Positions 42,020-50,713 of a stretch of DNA of 64,000 nucleotides are shown here, one piece after another. The translations under genes and the position numbers were made by a program. Below the pieces are notes generated by a model. It saw only the letters and a list, made by a program, of their open reading frames with translations. It was not told the origin of the DNA and made no database searches. Source of the stretch: Mycolicibacterium aurum (lineage in GTDB: Bacteria; Actinomycetota; Actinomycetes; Mycobacteriales; Mycobacteriaceae). The stretch lies in the NCBI GenBank assembly GCA_900078775.1, contig LT549889.1:4960001-5024000 (forward strand), in the 5' to 3' direction. How positions within the stretch are numbered: position 1 is the stretch's first letter; each line of letters begins with the position of its first letter.

Positions 42020-43200
42020 CCGAACGCGTTGCGCAGGAACGGCGTCGAATCGACCAGCGAGGCCAGCACGGTGCCGCTGTGGTCCTCCTCGGGATAGATC
42101 TTCAGTTCGACGTCCTGGTTGTTGGCGTCCAGCTGCTCGTAGAGCATCAGCGTCGAGGCCGGCGGCACATCGCGGTCCAACAGACCCACACCGAGGAAGA
42201 CCGGGCGGTCGTATCCGGACACCGGGGTGCCCATGAACTCGTCGAGCGCCTCGGCGATCCCCGGGATCGAGTTCAGCGGCGCATCGAACATGGCGGCCGG
42301 GCTCAGCTGGGCCAGCTCATCGGTGAGCGGGTGCACGCACACCGTCTCGGCGCGCGCGGCCGCGTTCAGGCCGGCCGGGGACAGCACCCGGTTGACGTCG
42401 AGGTCGGGCCGGGCCTCCCGCAGCGCGGCCAGAATGTAAGCGGTGTAGGCGTTGGCGACCGGCCCCAGCTCGGGCAGCTGCAGATCCGGACCGGCCTGCG
42501 CCACGAACTTCTGGATGTTGGCCGGGGTGCCGGTGGCGACCACGCCGCGGTAGTCCAGTCCGCTGCCCTGGCTGAACTCGGTGGCCCAGCGGGCGCTGGA
42601 CACCGCCGCGCCACCGCCCTGGGACTGACCGACGATGGCCCACTTCGGCGACAGCGCGATGTCCATCTGATGCGCGGCGATCACCGAGTCGATCACCCCG
42701 TGCGCGGTGGTGACGCTGTTGAGGTAGCTCATCAGCCCGGGGGTGCCGAGTCCGGCGTAATCACTGGCGACGATCACGTAACCCTGGTCCAGCCAGTGCG
42801 TCAGGTACTCGTTGTCGCGGGGGGTGCGCGGCAGCGCCGACGGCGTGCAGTCATCACCGAGCCCGACGGTGCCGTGCGCCCAGGCGATCACCGGGTAGCC
42901 GCCGGCCGGGGCGGCGGCGTGCGGGACGAAGACCGCCGCGGTGCTGACCGCGGGTGCGTCGTGCTGATCGGTGGTCGAGTACAGGATGCGGTAGGCCGCG
43001 CCGGCGCCGGCGACGGACAGCTCCGGGTCCAGCGGCACGGCGTCGATCAGCGTCCCGGCCGCCGGGACGGGCCCGTTGTAGAAGCGGGCGTCCAGACCCG
43101 ACCAGTTCGGCGCGGCGGCCTGGGCGAGGCCGGGGACGGTGAGAACCACCGCCAGGACGAGTAACAGGGTGGTGCGCAGCGCGCGTCGCAGACCGAACAT
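42016..43200 (-). CDS. Secretory lipase (LIP family)
   Basis: A 394-residue protein with a signal peptide (residues 1-29, L-R-T-T-L-L-L-V-L-A-V-V-L-T-V-P-G, cleavage near A-Q-A-A-A). The alpha/beta-hydrolase domain has V-I-A-W-A-H-G-T-V-G (oxyanion), nucleophile elbow G-Q-S-Q-G-G (about residue 190), L-L-D-R-D-V-P as acid region and E-E-D-H-S-G as catalytic His region (about 372). This is the layout of actinobacterial secreted lipases acting on acylglycerols. ATG 43200. Confidence 0.86.
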   Translation of the reverse strand: MFGLRRALRTTLLLVLAVVLTVPGLAQAAAPNWSGLDARFYNGPVPAAGTLIDAVPLDPELSVAGAGAAYRILYSTTDQHDAPAVSTAAVFVPHAAAPAGGYPVIAWAHGTVGLGDDCTPSALPRTPRDNEYLTHWLDQGYVIVASDYAGLGTPGLMSYLNSVTTAHGVIDSVIAAHQMDIALSPKWAIVGQSQGGGAAVSSARWATEFSQGSGLDYRGVVATGTPANIQKFVAQAGPDLQLPELGPVANAYTAYILAALREARPDLDVNRVLSPAGLNAAARAETVCVHPLTDELAQLSPAAMFDAPLNSIPGIAEALDEFMGTPVSGYDRPVFLGVGLLDRDVPPASTLMLYEQLDANNQDVELKIYPEEDHSGTVLASLVDSTPFLRNAFG

Positions 43201-43305
43201 GCCCGCAACCTTAAGCCCGGGGCACCCGGAGGCCGCGCGCCGCATCCGCGAGATCCGTTCCGGGGAACCCGGTTACAGCCGCGACCCGATGCCCGAAAGC
43301 TTTTC

Positions 43306-43333
43306 TTGACTAATTCCAGAAAAACGGCATACT
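43306..43333 (+). promoter_or_regulatory. furA promoter TTGACT-N16-CATACT, with FurA-box-like region
   Basis: -35 TTGACT (43306-43311) and -10 CATACT (43328-43333) are separated by 16 bp. The start codon of furA is 7 bp after the -10, so transcription should begin at the ATG (leaderless). The AT-rich TTGACTAATTCCAGAAAA part resembles the mycobacterial FurA target described upstream of furA-katG, fitting autorepression. Confidence 0.7.
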
Positions 43334-43339
43334 GGCTGC

Positions 43340-43777
43340 ATGACCACGACAGCGGACTTCCAGCAGATGCTGCGGGAGGCCTCGCTACGCGTGACGCGAC
43401 CCCGACTGGCGGTGCTCGGTGCGGTCGCCGCGCACCCGCATGCCGACACCGATGCGGTGATCCGCGCGGTGCGCACAGAGCTGCCCGAGGTGTCGCATCA
43501 GACCGTCTACGACTCGCTCAACGCGTTGACCGCGGCGGGCCTGGTGCGGCGCATCCAGCCGTCCGGTTCGGTGGCCCGCTACGAGTCGCGGGTGGGCGAC
43601 AACCACCACCACGTGGTGTGCCGGGCGTGCGGGGTGATCGCCGACGTGGACTGCGCCGTCGGTGCGGCCCCCTGCTTGACCGCCTCCGACGATCTCGGTT
43701 TCAGGATCGACGAAGCCGAGGTCATCTACTGGGGCCTGTGCCCCAGTTGCGCTACCGCACAGAGTTTTTCACAGTAA
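43340..43777 (+). CDS. furA: FurA, Fur family redox/iron repressor of katG
   Basis: A 145-residue Fur protein. The winged-helix domain (about 1-80) includes V-S-H-Q-T-V-Y-D-S-L-N-A-L as recognition helix. The regulatory metal site is N-H-H-H-V-V-C-R-A-C (about 93-101), and a second Cys pair C-P-S-C lies near the C-terminus (structural zinc). It sits 36 bp upstream of katG in the usual mycobacterial order. FurA represses furA-katG and is released by oxidation, linking catalase-peroxidase level to oxidative stress. Confidence 0.93.
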   Translation: MTTTADFQQMLREASLRVTRPRLAVLGAVAAHPHADTDAVIRAVRTELPEVSHQTVYDSLNALTAAGLVRRIQPSGSVARYESRVGDNHHHVVCRACGVIADVDCAVGAAPCLTASDDLGFRIDEAEVIYWGLCPSCATAQSFSQ

Positions 43778-43813
43778 GTATTCAGTCCGTCAGCCCCGGA
43801 GAGGATCCATAAA

Positions 43814-46030
43814 TTGACTGACGCTCGTCCCGTAGAAGAGACCCCGCCCATCGGTGAAGCGCAGACCGATGCGACCGAGGGCGGTTGCCCGGCCGGTTTC
43901 GGCACGGTCAAGCCTCCCGTCGCCGGTGGCGGCAACCGCGATTGGTGGCCGGATCAGCTGAACCTGAAGATCCTGCAGAAGAACCCCGAGGTCATCAACC
44001 CGAACCCGGGCTTCGACTACCGCGAGGCCGTCAAGAACCTCGATGTCGACGCGCTGCGCGCCGACATCATCGAGGTCATGCACACCTCGCAGGACTGGTG
44101 GCCCGCCGACTTCGGGCACTACGGCCCGTTCTTCATCCGGATGAGCTGGCACGCCGCCGGCACCTACCGCGTGCAGGACGGCCGCGGCGGCGCGGGCACC
44201 GGCATGCAGCGCTTCGCCCCGCTGAACAGCTGGCCGGACAACGTCAACCTGGACAAGGCCCGCCGCCTGCTGTGGCCGGTCAAGCAGAAGTACGGCCAGA
44301 ACCTGTCCTGGGCCGACCTACTGGTCTACGCCGGCAACGTCGCCTTGGAGGACATGGGATTCCAGACCGCCGGTTTCGCGTTCGGTCGCGAGGACCGCTG
44401 GGAGCCCGAGGAGGACGTGTACTGGGGCCCCGAGCAGGAATGGCTCGACGACAAGCGCTACACCGGCGAGCGTGACCTGGAGAACCCGCTGGCCGCAGTC
44501 CAGATGGGCCTCATCTACGTCAACCCCGAAGGCCCGGCTGGGAATTCGAATCCGCTCGACTCGGCGGCCGACATCCGCGAGACGTTCGGCCGGATGGCGA
44601 TGAACGACATCGAGACCGCGGCGCTGATCGTCGGTGGCCACACCTTCGGTAAGACCCACGGCAACGGCAATGCCGAACTCGTCGGCCCCGAACCCGAGGC
44701 CGCCGATCTGGAGCTGCAGGGTCTGGGTTGGCACAACCCGCAGGGCACCGGCAACGGCAACGACACGGTTTCGTCGGGCCTGGAGGTCATCTGGACCCAC
44801 ACCCCGACCAAGTGGGACAACAGCTTCCTGGAGATCCTGTACGGCAACGAGTGGGAGCTGTTCAAGAGCCCGGCCGGCGCCAACCAGTGGCGGCCCAAGG
44901 ACAACGGCTGGGCCAACTCGGTGCCCGAGGCCCAGGGTTCGGGCAAGACCCACCCGTCGATGCTGACCTCGGACCTCGCGTTGCGGGTCGATCCGGCCTA
45001 CGAGAAGATCACCCGCCGCTGGCTTGATCACCCCGAGGAGTTGGCCCAGGAGTTCGCCAAGGCCTGGTTCAAGCTGCTGCACCGCGACATGGGCCCGGTC
45101 GAGCGTTACCTCGGCCCCGAGGTGCCCAGCCAGACCTGGCTGTGGCAGGACGTCGTCCCGGCCGGCAAGACCCTGTCCGACGCCGATGTCGCCTCGCTGA
45201 AGAGCGCCATCGCCGCCTCGGGTCTGTCTGTCTCGCAGCTGGTTTCGACCGCGTGGAAGGCCGTCTCGACCTTCCGTGACAGCGACAAGCGCGGCGGTGC
45301 CAACGGCGGACGCATCCGGCTGCAGCCGCAGCTGGGCTGGGAGGCCAACGAGCCCGACGAGCTGGCTCAGGTCATCGCCAAGCTGGAGGAGATCCAGGCC
45401 GCGTCGGGCACCGGCGTGTCCTTCGCCGACCTGGTGGTGCTCGCCGGCAACGTCGGCATCGAGACCGCCGCCAAGGCCGCGGGTCACGACGTCACCGTGC
45501 CGTTCACCTCGGGTCGTGGCGACGCCACCCAGGAGCAGACCGACGTCGAGTCGTTCGCCTACCTGGAGCCCAAGATCGACGGGTTCCGCAACTTCCTCGG
45601 CAAGGGCCTGCGGCTGCCCGCGGAGTTCCACCTGATCGACCGCGCCAACCTGCTGAACATCTCCGGCCCGGAGCTCACCGCTCTGGTCGGCGGTCTGCGG
45701 GTGCTCGACACCAACTACGGCGGCACCAAGCACGGTGTGTTCACCGATCGCCCCGGCGCGCTGACGAACGACTTCTTCGTCAACCTGCTGGACATGGCCA
45801 CCGAGTGGAAGCCGGCGCCGGCGGATGACGGCACCTATGTCGGCATCGACCGGGCCACCGGTGCGCAGAAGTACACCGGTACCCGTAACGATCTGGTGTT
45901 CGGCTCCAACTCGCAGCTGCGGGCATGGGCCGAGGTCTACGCCGAGAACGGTGCGGAGGCGAAGTTCGTCAACGACTTCGTCGCCGCCTGGGCCAAGCTC
46001 ACCGACGCCGACCGGTTCGACCTGAACTAA
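43814..46030 (+). CDS. katG: Catalase-peroxidase KatG
   Basis: A 738-residue bifunctional haem enzyme that destroys peroxide and activates isoniazid. Visible residues are distal Arg109-Trp112-His113 in R-M-S-W-H, Tyr235 and Met261 which with Trp112 form the catalase cross-link, proximal His276 in G-G-H-T-F-G, and Ser321, equivalent to M. tuberculosis Ser315. All are wild-type. The start is TTG 43814, with GGAGAGGATCC before it and no closer in-frame ATG/GTG. Follows furA and ends at a hairpin terminator (46046). Confidence 0.96.
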   Translation: MTDARPVEETPPIGEAQTDATEGGCPAGFGTVKPPVAGGGNRDWWPDQLNLKILQKNPEVINPNPGFDYREAVKNLDVDALRADIIEVMHTSQDWWPADFGHYGPFFIRMSWHAAGTYRVQDGRGGAGTGMQRFAPLNSWPDNVNLDKARRLLWPVKQKYGQNLSWADLLVYAGNVALEDMGFQTAGFAFGREDRWEPEEDVYWGPEQEWLDDKRYTGERDLENPLAAVQMGLIYVNPEGPAGNSNPLDSAADIRETFGRMAMNDIETAALIVGGHTFGKTHGNGNAELVGPEPEAADLELQGLGWHNPQGTGNGNDTVSSGLEVIWTHTPTKWDNSFLEILYGNEWELFKSPAGANQWRPKDNGWANSVPEAQGSGKTHPSMLTSDLALRVDPAYEKITRRWLDHPEELAQEFAKAWFKLLHRDMGPVERYLGPEVPSQTWLWQDVVPAGKTLSDADVASLKSAIAASGLSVSQLVSTAWKAVSTFRDSDKRGGANGGRIRLQPQLGWEANEPDELAQVIAKLEEIQAASGTGVSFADLVVLAGNVGIETAAKAAGHDVTVPFTSGRGDATQEQTDVESFAYLEPKIDGFRNFLGKGLRLPAEFHLIDRANLLNISGPELTALVGGLRVLDTNYGGTKHGVFTDRPGALTNDFFVNLLDMATEWKPAPADDGTYVGIDRATGAQKYTGTRNDLVFGSNSQLRAWAEVYAENGAEAKFVNDFVAAWAKLTDADRFDLN

Positions 46031-46045
46031 TCTGCAGCCCGCATT

Positions 46046-46075
46046 CCAGGCCGGTCCCGTTCGGGGCCGGCCTGG
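46046..46075 (+). terminator. katG terminator hairpin
   Basis: CCAGGCCGGTCCCG/TT/CGGGGCCGGCCTGG: about 13-14 stem pairs with one T-G wobble and a 2-4 base loop, starting 15 bp after the katG stop. There is no T-run. The next gene starts 48 bp later. Confidence 0.8.
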
Positions 46076-46123
46076 ATGTGGTTTCGGGCCCACCGCAAGG
46101 GTTTTCCGGCCTACCATCGATAC

Positions 46124-46459
46124 ATGTCGTCACCGGTGTTCGCCGGTGGAGGGCGGCGGCTCAGCAGCCGTCAGGCCCGCCGATGGAGTGCGCGCCTGAC
46201 CGCGGTCGGCGTGACGATCAGCCCGGCGCGATTGCGCCAACTCGCGGCCGGCAGTCCGGCCACCGCGGCCGAGTGCACCGATTTCGCCTTCGCGCTCACC
46301 GCGGTGGAACTGCGTCGCGAGCGCAGGCACACGACCGCGGTGCACGTCCACGACGCCGCGGTGTGGCTGTTGGTCCAGGTGGTGGTGGCGCTGCTGGTGC
46401 TCTTCGTGCTGTGCTCGATGGCCTACCTGATGCTCAGCATGGCCGTCCCCGGCCCCTAG
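46124..46459 (+). CDS. Small membrane protein, unknown function
   Basis: A 111-residue protein. The basic N-terminal half (R-R-L-S-S-R-Q-A-R-R-W-S-A-R-L, I-S-P-A-R-L-R-Q-L-A-A-G) could hold a helix-turn-helix-like segment. One strong membrane helix near the C-terminus (about 80-106, W-L-L-V-Q-V-V-V-A-L-L-V-L-F-V-L) follows. No family recognised. Its TAG interlocks with the stop of the convergent DUF808 gene as CTAG (46456-46459). Confidence 0.6.
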   Translation: MSSPVFAGGGRRLSSRQARRWSARLTAVGVTISPARLRQLAAGSPATAAECTDFAFALTAVELRRERRHTTAVHVHDAAVWLLVQVVVALLVLFVLCSMAYLMLSMAVPGP

Positions 46460-47400
46460 TGCTGCGCGGCCTTCTTCTTGCCGAACGGCAGCAGGTGCAC
46501 GATCACCGCGACCACGGCGCCGACCGCCAGCCCGAGGATTGCCGAGATGCCGGTGTTCACCAACCAGCCGATGCCGCCCTCGAAGACGCCGATCGCATGG
46601 GCCACCCAGTGCTCGGCGTCGTGCACCAGGTCATACGGCGGGCGCAGTCCGGCTTGGTGGCTCTGGGCGAGCAGGATGTGCCCGCCCACCCACAGCATGG
46701 CCACCGTGCCGATGATCGACAGCGCGGACAGCACCCGCGGCATCGCGGACACCATGCCGCGGCCGAGCTTCTTGGCCAGCGTCGAGGACCGCTGGGCCAG
46801 TGCCAGCCCGGCGTCGTCCATCTTCACGATCAGCGCCACCACCCCGTACACCGCGGCGGTGATGACGATGGCCACCACGACCAGGCTGGCCAGCCGCATC
46901 CAGAACGTCTGCTCGGCGACCTCGTTCAGTGCGATCACCATGATCTCGGCGGACAGGATGAAATCGGTGCGGATGGCGCTGTTGGTCATCGCCTTCTCGA
47001 CGTCCCCGCCGACGATCGCGGCCGGGGCGGCGTGCGCGTCGTCCCCGGAGATCCAGCCCCACACCTTCTCCGCGCCCTCGAAACACAGGAACGTCGCGCC
47101 GGCCATCAGCAGATAGGGCAGCGCCCACGGCGCGAAGATGCTCAGCAGCAGCGCGGCGGGAAGGATGAACAGCAGCTTGTTGCGCAGCGAACCGATCGCG
47201 ATCCGCTTGATCATCGGCAGTTCGCGGGAGGCGCTGATGCCCTGCACATACTGCGGGGTCACCGCGGTGTCGTCGATGACGACGCCCGCGGCCTTCACGG
47301 TGGCCTTGCCCGCCGCGGCACCGACGTCGTCGATCGAGGCCGCCGCCAGGCGGGCCAGCATGGCGACGTCGTCGAGAAGTCCGAACAGGCCTGCGCTCAT
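46456..47400 (-). CDS. DUF808 family membrane protein (YedI-like)
   Basis: A 314-residue integral membrane protein matching DUF808: M-S-A-G-L-F-G-L-L-D-D-V-A-M-L-A-R at the start, V-T-P-Q-Y-V-Q-G, R-E-L-P-M-I-K-R-I-A-I-G-S-L-R-N-K, and about six membrane segments. It ends in a basic K-K-K-A-A-Q-H tail. Function in E. coli (YedI) is not established. ATG 47400. Confidence 0.85.
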   Translation of the reverse strand: MSAGLFGLLDDVAMLARLAAASIDDVGAAAGKATVKAAGVVIDDTAVTPQYVQGISASRELPMIKRIAIGSLRNKLLFILPAALLLSIFAPWALPYLLMAGATFLCFEGAEKVWGWISGDDAHAAPAAIVGGDVEKAMTNSAIRTDFILSAEIMVIALNEVAEQTFWMRLASLVVVAIVITAAVYGVVALIVKMDDAGLALAQRSSTLAKKLGRGMVSAMPRVLSALSIIGTVAMLWVGGHILLAQSHQAGLRPPYDLVHDAEHWVAHAIGVFEGGIGWLVNTGISAILGLAVGAVVAVIVHLLPFGKKKAAQH

Positions 47401-47488
47401 GTACCGCAGGCTAGTCGGTTCCGGGCGGACAGGAGGTGTTCGGCGCTGCGCCGCCGGTCCGGACACCGGGGTCTGATATCCATTGACC

Positions 47489-47992
47489 ATGGGAACCAAC
47501 CAGCGCGCCAAGATCGTGATGACCGAGGACGAGATCAGCGAGTTCATCGCACGCAGCCGCACCGCCACCATGGCGACGGTGCTGCCCAACGGCCGGCCAC
47601 ACCTGGTGGCCATGTGGTACGCCCTGATCGACGGTGAGATCTGGTTCGAGACGAAGGCCAAATCCCAGAAGGCGGTCAACCTGCGCCGCGACCCGACCGT
47701 CACGGTGATGATCGAGGACGGGCTGACCTACGACACCCTGCGCGGGGTGTCCATCGACGGCACCGCCGAGATCATCGACGACCCGGAGACCAACCTGCGG
47801 ATCGGCATCAGCGTCTGGGAGCGCTACACCGGCCCCTACACCGACGAGATGAAGCCGTTTGTCGAGCAGATGATGAACAACCGGGTGTGTGTCCGGGTGG
47901 TGCCCAGCCGCGTCCGCAGCTGGGATCACCGCAAGCTGGGAATGCCCGCGATGCCGGTCGGCGGCAGTACCGCGCAGTACCTCGATCAGTGA
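47489..47992 (+). CDS. PPOX class F420-dependent oxidoreductase-like protein
   Basis: A 167-residue split-barrel protein: M-A-T-V-L-P-N-G-R-P-H-L-V-A-M-W-Y, I-W-F-E-T-K-A-K-S-Q-K-A-V-N-L-R-R-D-P and the T-V-M-I-E-D-G strand are typical of the large actinobacterial F420-binding PPOX family. Substrate unknown. ATG 47489. Its last 7 bp overlap the end of the convergent thioesterase gene. Confidence 0.83.
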   Translation: MGTNQRAKIVMTEDEISEFIARSRTATMATVLPNGRPHLVAMWYALIDGEIWFETKAKSQKAVNLRRDPTVTVMIEDGLTYDTLRGVSIDGTAEIIDDPETNLRIGISVWERYTGPYTDEMKPFVEQMMNNRVCVRVVPSRVRSWDHRKLGMPAMPVGGSTAQYLDQ

Positions 47993-48780
47993 TCGCGCGG
48001 CGCGAAGCCGGGGCTCAGTAGCGCGGTGGCGATGCCGCTGCCGATCGGTCCGGACCGGTCGAACAGTGTCGCCGTCCCGGTGGCGACCCCGGCCGCGCTG
48101 AAGTGGGTCAGCGCGCTCAGCCCGATGTCGGCGCTCTCCGGTAGCCGGCTCAGCGTGAGCGTGTAATCGGCGTTGATGTAGGACAGCCCGGCGGGCCCGA
48201 AGTGGGTCAGTGAGCTCACCACGTCGCCGGCCATGGCGGCCCGGGTGAACGGTGTCATCGGTTGGTCCTGCACCAGCGGGGTGACGTTGTTGACCCAGAT
48301 GTGCTTGGGGCCGGTGTGCCGCCAGGCGCTCAGATCGACGCTGCTGCCCGCGCCGTGCGCGACGAGTTCCATCGGGGTGCCGGCCCCGACGTGGTCGGCC
48401 CCGGGCGGGTCGGGGATCGGCATCGGCATGCTCCAGATGTCGGTGGGCCCGGCCGGCCCGCGGCGCAGCAGCACCACGCTGGCCCGGGCCACCGCGTCCC
48501 CGTTCTGGATCGCCTGGGCGTCAACGACTTTGATGCGCCGCCCGGCGCGGACGATCTCGGTGCGCACGGTCAGCGGTGCCAGCGCGGCCGGGCGGAACAG
48601 GTCGACGGTCAACCGGGCGGGCTGCAACTCGGGGTCGCCGTGCTCGCGGTCGAGGACGAAGCCCAGCAGGCCGCCCAGGATGTTGCCGCTGATGGTGGGC
48701 CCCCACGGGCCCTGGGCGATCTCGGTGGGGGCGAAGGTGGCACCGTCGGCGCGGAAGTAGGCCGTCGGTGGCGTGCTCAC
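47986..48780 (-). CDS. Acyl-CoA thioesterase family (double hot-dog) protein
   Basis: A 264-residue protein of the TesB-like/4HBT_3 group: W-G-P-T-I-S-G-N-I-L-G-G-L-L-G in the first half, R-L-T-V-D-L-F-R-P-A, and A-D-Y-T-L-T-L-S-R-L-P in the second half. Likely hydrolyses acyl-CoA. The GTG start (48780) overlaps the stop of the upstream GNAT gene as GTGA, making it the third gene of a pirin-GNAT-thioesterase operon. Confidence 0.8.
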   Translation of the reverse strand: MSTPPTAYFRADGATFAPTEIAQGPWGPTISGNILGGLLGFVLDREHGDPELQPARLTVDLFRPAALAPLTVRTEIVRAGRRIKVVDAQAIQNGDAVARASVVLLRRGPAGPTDIWSMPMPIPDPPGADHVGAGTPMELVAHGAGSSVDLSAWRHTGPKHIWVNNVTPLVQDQPMTPFTRAAMAGDVVSSLTHFGPAGLSYINADYTLTLSRLPESADIGLSALTHFSAAGVATGTATLFDRSGPIGSGIATALLSPGFAPRDH

Positions 48781-49070
48781 CCTTGGTACTCGGGGTGTTT
48801 GGCGATGTACTGGGTGACCATCGAGCAGTGCGAGACGATCCGCAGGCCCGAGTCCTTGGCGGCCGCCAGCGCGTCGGCGACCAGGATGGTGGCCAGCCCG
48901 CGTCCGCCGTAGGCGGGGTCGACCTCGGTGTGGGTGAAGGTCCGCACGCCGTCCCGGTCGTGGAAGTCGATCAGGCCCACCTGTGTGCCCTCGACGGAGA
49001 TGGTGAACTGGTCCTCCCCGGCGCGCACGACTGCCTGGGCGCCGGTCTTGTCGGTGTGCTTATCGGCCAC
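48777..49070 (-). CDS. Small GNAT N-acetyltransferase (YidJ/GtnA-like)
   Basis: A 97-residue protein with the short GNAT core: T-F-T-H-T-E-V-D-P-A-Y-G-G-R-G-L-A-T-I-L-V (acetyl-CoA loop, R-G-x-A/G) and the C-terminal V-T-Q-Y-I-A-K-H-P-E-Y. This is the size and layout of the NAT family of small bacterial acetyltransferases. The GTG start (49070) lies inside the end of the pirin gene (11-bp overlap), so it is coupled to it. Confidence 0.82.
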   Translation of the reverse strand: MADKHTDKTGAQAVVRAGEDQFTISVEGTQVGLIDFHDRDGVRTFTHTEVDPAYGGRGLATILVADALAAAKDSGLRIVSHCSMVTQYIAKHPEYQG

Positions 49071-50019
49071 GAGGTTTGAGCCTAGCGTTGGGCAGCGCCG
49101 GGGCGGGCAGTCGGGGGACGGCACCGGTATACCCGGTCACCGACCCGAACCGGTCGTCGCCGGCCTGCCACCGGTCGCGGTATTCGACGATCTCGTCGTG
49201 GGTGCGGCCGACGAAGTTCCACCACATCAGCAGCGCCTCCCCGAACGGGGGACCGCCCAACAGGATCAGCCGCGCCGGCGCCGGGCCGCGGTTGACGATC
49301 TCGAGGCGGTCGCAGCCGGGGGACTGATACGCCAGATCGCCGCGCTGCAGCGTGTCGCCGGCGAATTCGACGTCCCCGTCGTCGAGCAGCAGCCCGTGCT
49401 CGAAGGCCGGGTCCACCTCCAGCACCGCCGTCGTGTGCGGGGCCACGTCGAGCTGGGCGCCGAGCAGCGGGGTGAAGGTGTGCACCGGGGAACGGCTGCC
49501 GGCCAGCTCGCCGAGGAACACCCGCAGGGTGGCGCCGTCGGTGCGGGCGAGCGGCGGCGCGTGATGCGCGAAATCGCGGGCGGTGTGCCGGTCGGCGTCG
49601 GGCAGGGCCACCCAGAGCTGCACGCCGTGCAGCACGCTCGACGCGGGGGTGGACACCTCCGAATGGCAGATGCCGGCGCCGGCGGTCATCAGGTTGAGCT
49701 CGCCCGGGCGCACAAAGGCATGCACGCCGTTGCTGTCCCGGTGTTCGATCTCGCCGGCGAAAAGCCAACTGACGGTCTGCAATCCGGTGTGCGGGTGGGG
49801 TGGGACGTCCATCCCGGCGCGGTCGCGGACATGATGGGGCCCGTAGTGGTCGGCGAAGCACCAGGCGCCGATCATCGAGCGTTGTCTGGCAGGGAGGGTG
49901 CGGCGCACCGACATGGCTCGCGGGCCGCCGAGCGGAACCTCGCGGGCGGGCAGTACCCCGGTGAAACGTGATGCCCGACAATCGACTTCGTCCGGATCGG
50001 GATCGACGTTGCTCACCAT
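49060..50019 (-). CDS. Pirin-family cupin protein
   Basis: A 319-residue bicupin. The N-terminal pirin domain has the metal-binding pattern P-P-H-P-H-T-G-L (about residues 72-79), E-I-E-H-R-D-S (H) and H-S-E-V-S (Glu/His). The C-terminal domain ends in W-W-N-F-V-G-R-T-H-D-E-I. Bacterial pirins bind Fe and some oxidise quercetin-type flavonoids; the role here is unknown. First gene of the three-gene overlapping operon. ATG 50019. Confidence 0.88.
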   Translation of the reverse strand: MVSNVDPDPDEVDCRASRFTGVLPAREVPLGGPRAMSVRRTLPARQRSMIGAWCFADHYGPHHVRDRAGMDVPPHPHTGLQTVSWLFAGEIEHRDSNGVHAFVRPGELNLMTAGAGICHSEVSTPASSVLHGVQLWVALPDADRHTARDFAHHAPPLARTDGATLRVFLGELAGSRSPVHTFTPLLGAQLDVAPHTTAVLEVDPAFEHGLLLDDGDVEFAGDTLQRGDLAYQSPGCDRLEIVNRGPAPARLILLGGPPFGEALLMWWNFVGRTHDEIVEYRDRWQAGDDRFGSVTGYTGAVPRLPAPALPNARLKPRGR

Positions 50020-50172
50020 GCCGATAGTAGACGCAGGCACGGTGTCGGCAGGTCGCCTCGGGCGCAAGTGGTCGTTCGCAGCGACGAGTGTCTCGGTGGT
50101 ACCCGCCCGTCAAAATTGACGTTCCCGGAAGGTAGGCTGCTGCCGACGGACAGCTGCTGAAGGGTCGAGACG

Positions 50173-50652
50173 ATGCCGGGTCGGGGTGCGAACGTGCTGG
50201 TTGCGGGGCTGGTTGCCGCCGCGGCCGGGCTCATGGTCGGCGCCGGGGTCGCCGCGGCGGCGCCGGAGGGGGCCGCGGTGATGCCGATGACCAGCATCGT
50301 GCGGGCCTGTGACTACAGCGCCGCCGAGCGCACCTGGCGGACCGGCAATGCCCGCGCGGTCGCCTACGTGCATCCGGCGACGGCGGATTCGGTCGCCATC
50401 GAGGTGCAGCTGCTGACCGCGCTGCCGAACACCGACTACTACGTGAAGGTGTTCACCATGCCGCGCGGTTCCGCGGACTGCGGCGTGGCCCCGGTCGGGG
50501 TGCGCACCGACGCGGCCGGCGCGATGACGGTGACGGTGACGACCCCGATCGACGCGTCCACCACCGGCGTCTGGGTCTCGGTGGAACGCCCGGATCCGTA
50601 CTCCCAGCAGCCGGCCGAGGTCTACACCTCGGACTTCATCGCCAAGGTCTGA
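50173..50652 (+). CDS. Small secreted protein, unknown function
   Basis: A 159-residue protein with a signal peptide (residues 1-30, V-L-V-A-G-L-V-A-A-A-A-G-L-M-V-G, cleavage near A-A-A-A-P). A single beta-rich domain follows with two Cys (A-C-D-Y-S and A-D-C-G-V) and alternating hydrophobic strands (A-M-T-V-T-V-T-T-P). No family recognised. It faces whiB6 tail to tail with a long hairpin between them. Confidence 0.62.
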   Translation: MPGRGANVLVAGLVAAAAGLMVGAGVAAAAPEGAAVMPMTSIVRACDYSAAERTWRTGNARAVAYVHPATADSVAIEVQLLTALPNTDYYVKVFTMPRGSADCGVAPVGVRTDAAGAMTVTVTTPIDASTTGVWVSVERPDPYSQQPAEVYTSDFIAKV

Positions 50653-50664
50653 TCCGCGCGCGGC

Positions 50665-50708
50665 GTCGCCCCCGCTGCCGGCCCCTCGAATGCGGCAGCG
50701 AGGGCGAC
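50665..50708. terminator. 16-bp-stem hairpin, probable bidirectional terminator
   Basis: GTCGCCCCCGCTGCCG pairs with CGGCAGCGAGGGCGAC across a 12-base loop, with one mismatch in 16. It fills the 61-bp gap between the convergent secreted-protein gene and whiB6, so it can stop transcription from both sides. Confidence 0.78.
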
Positions 50709-50713
50709 GGGTC

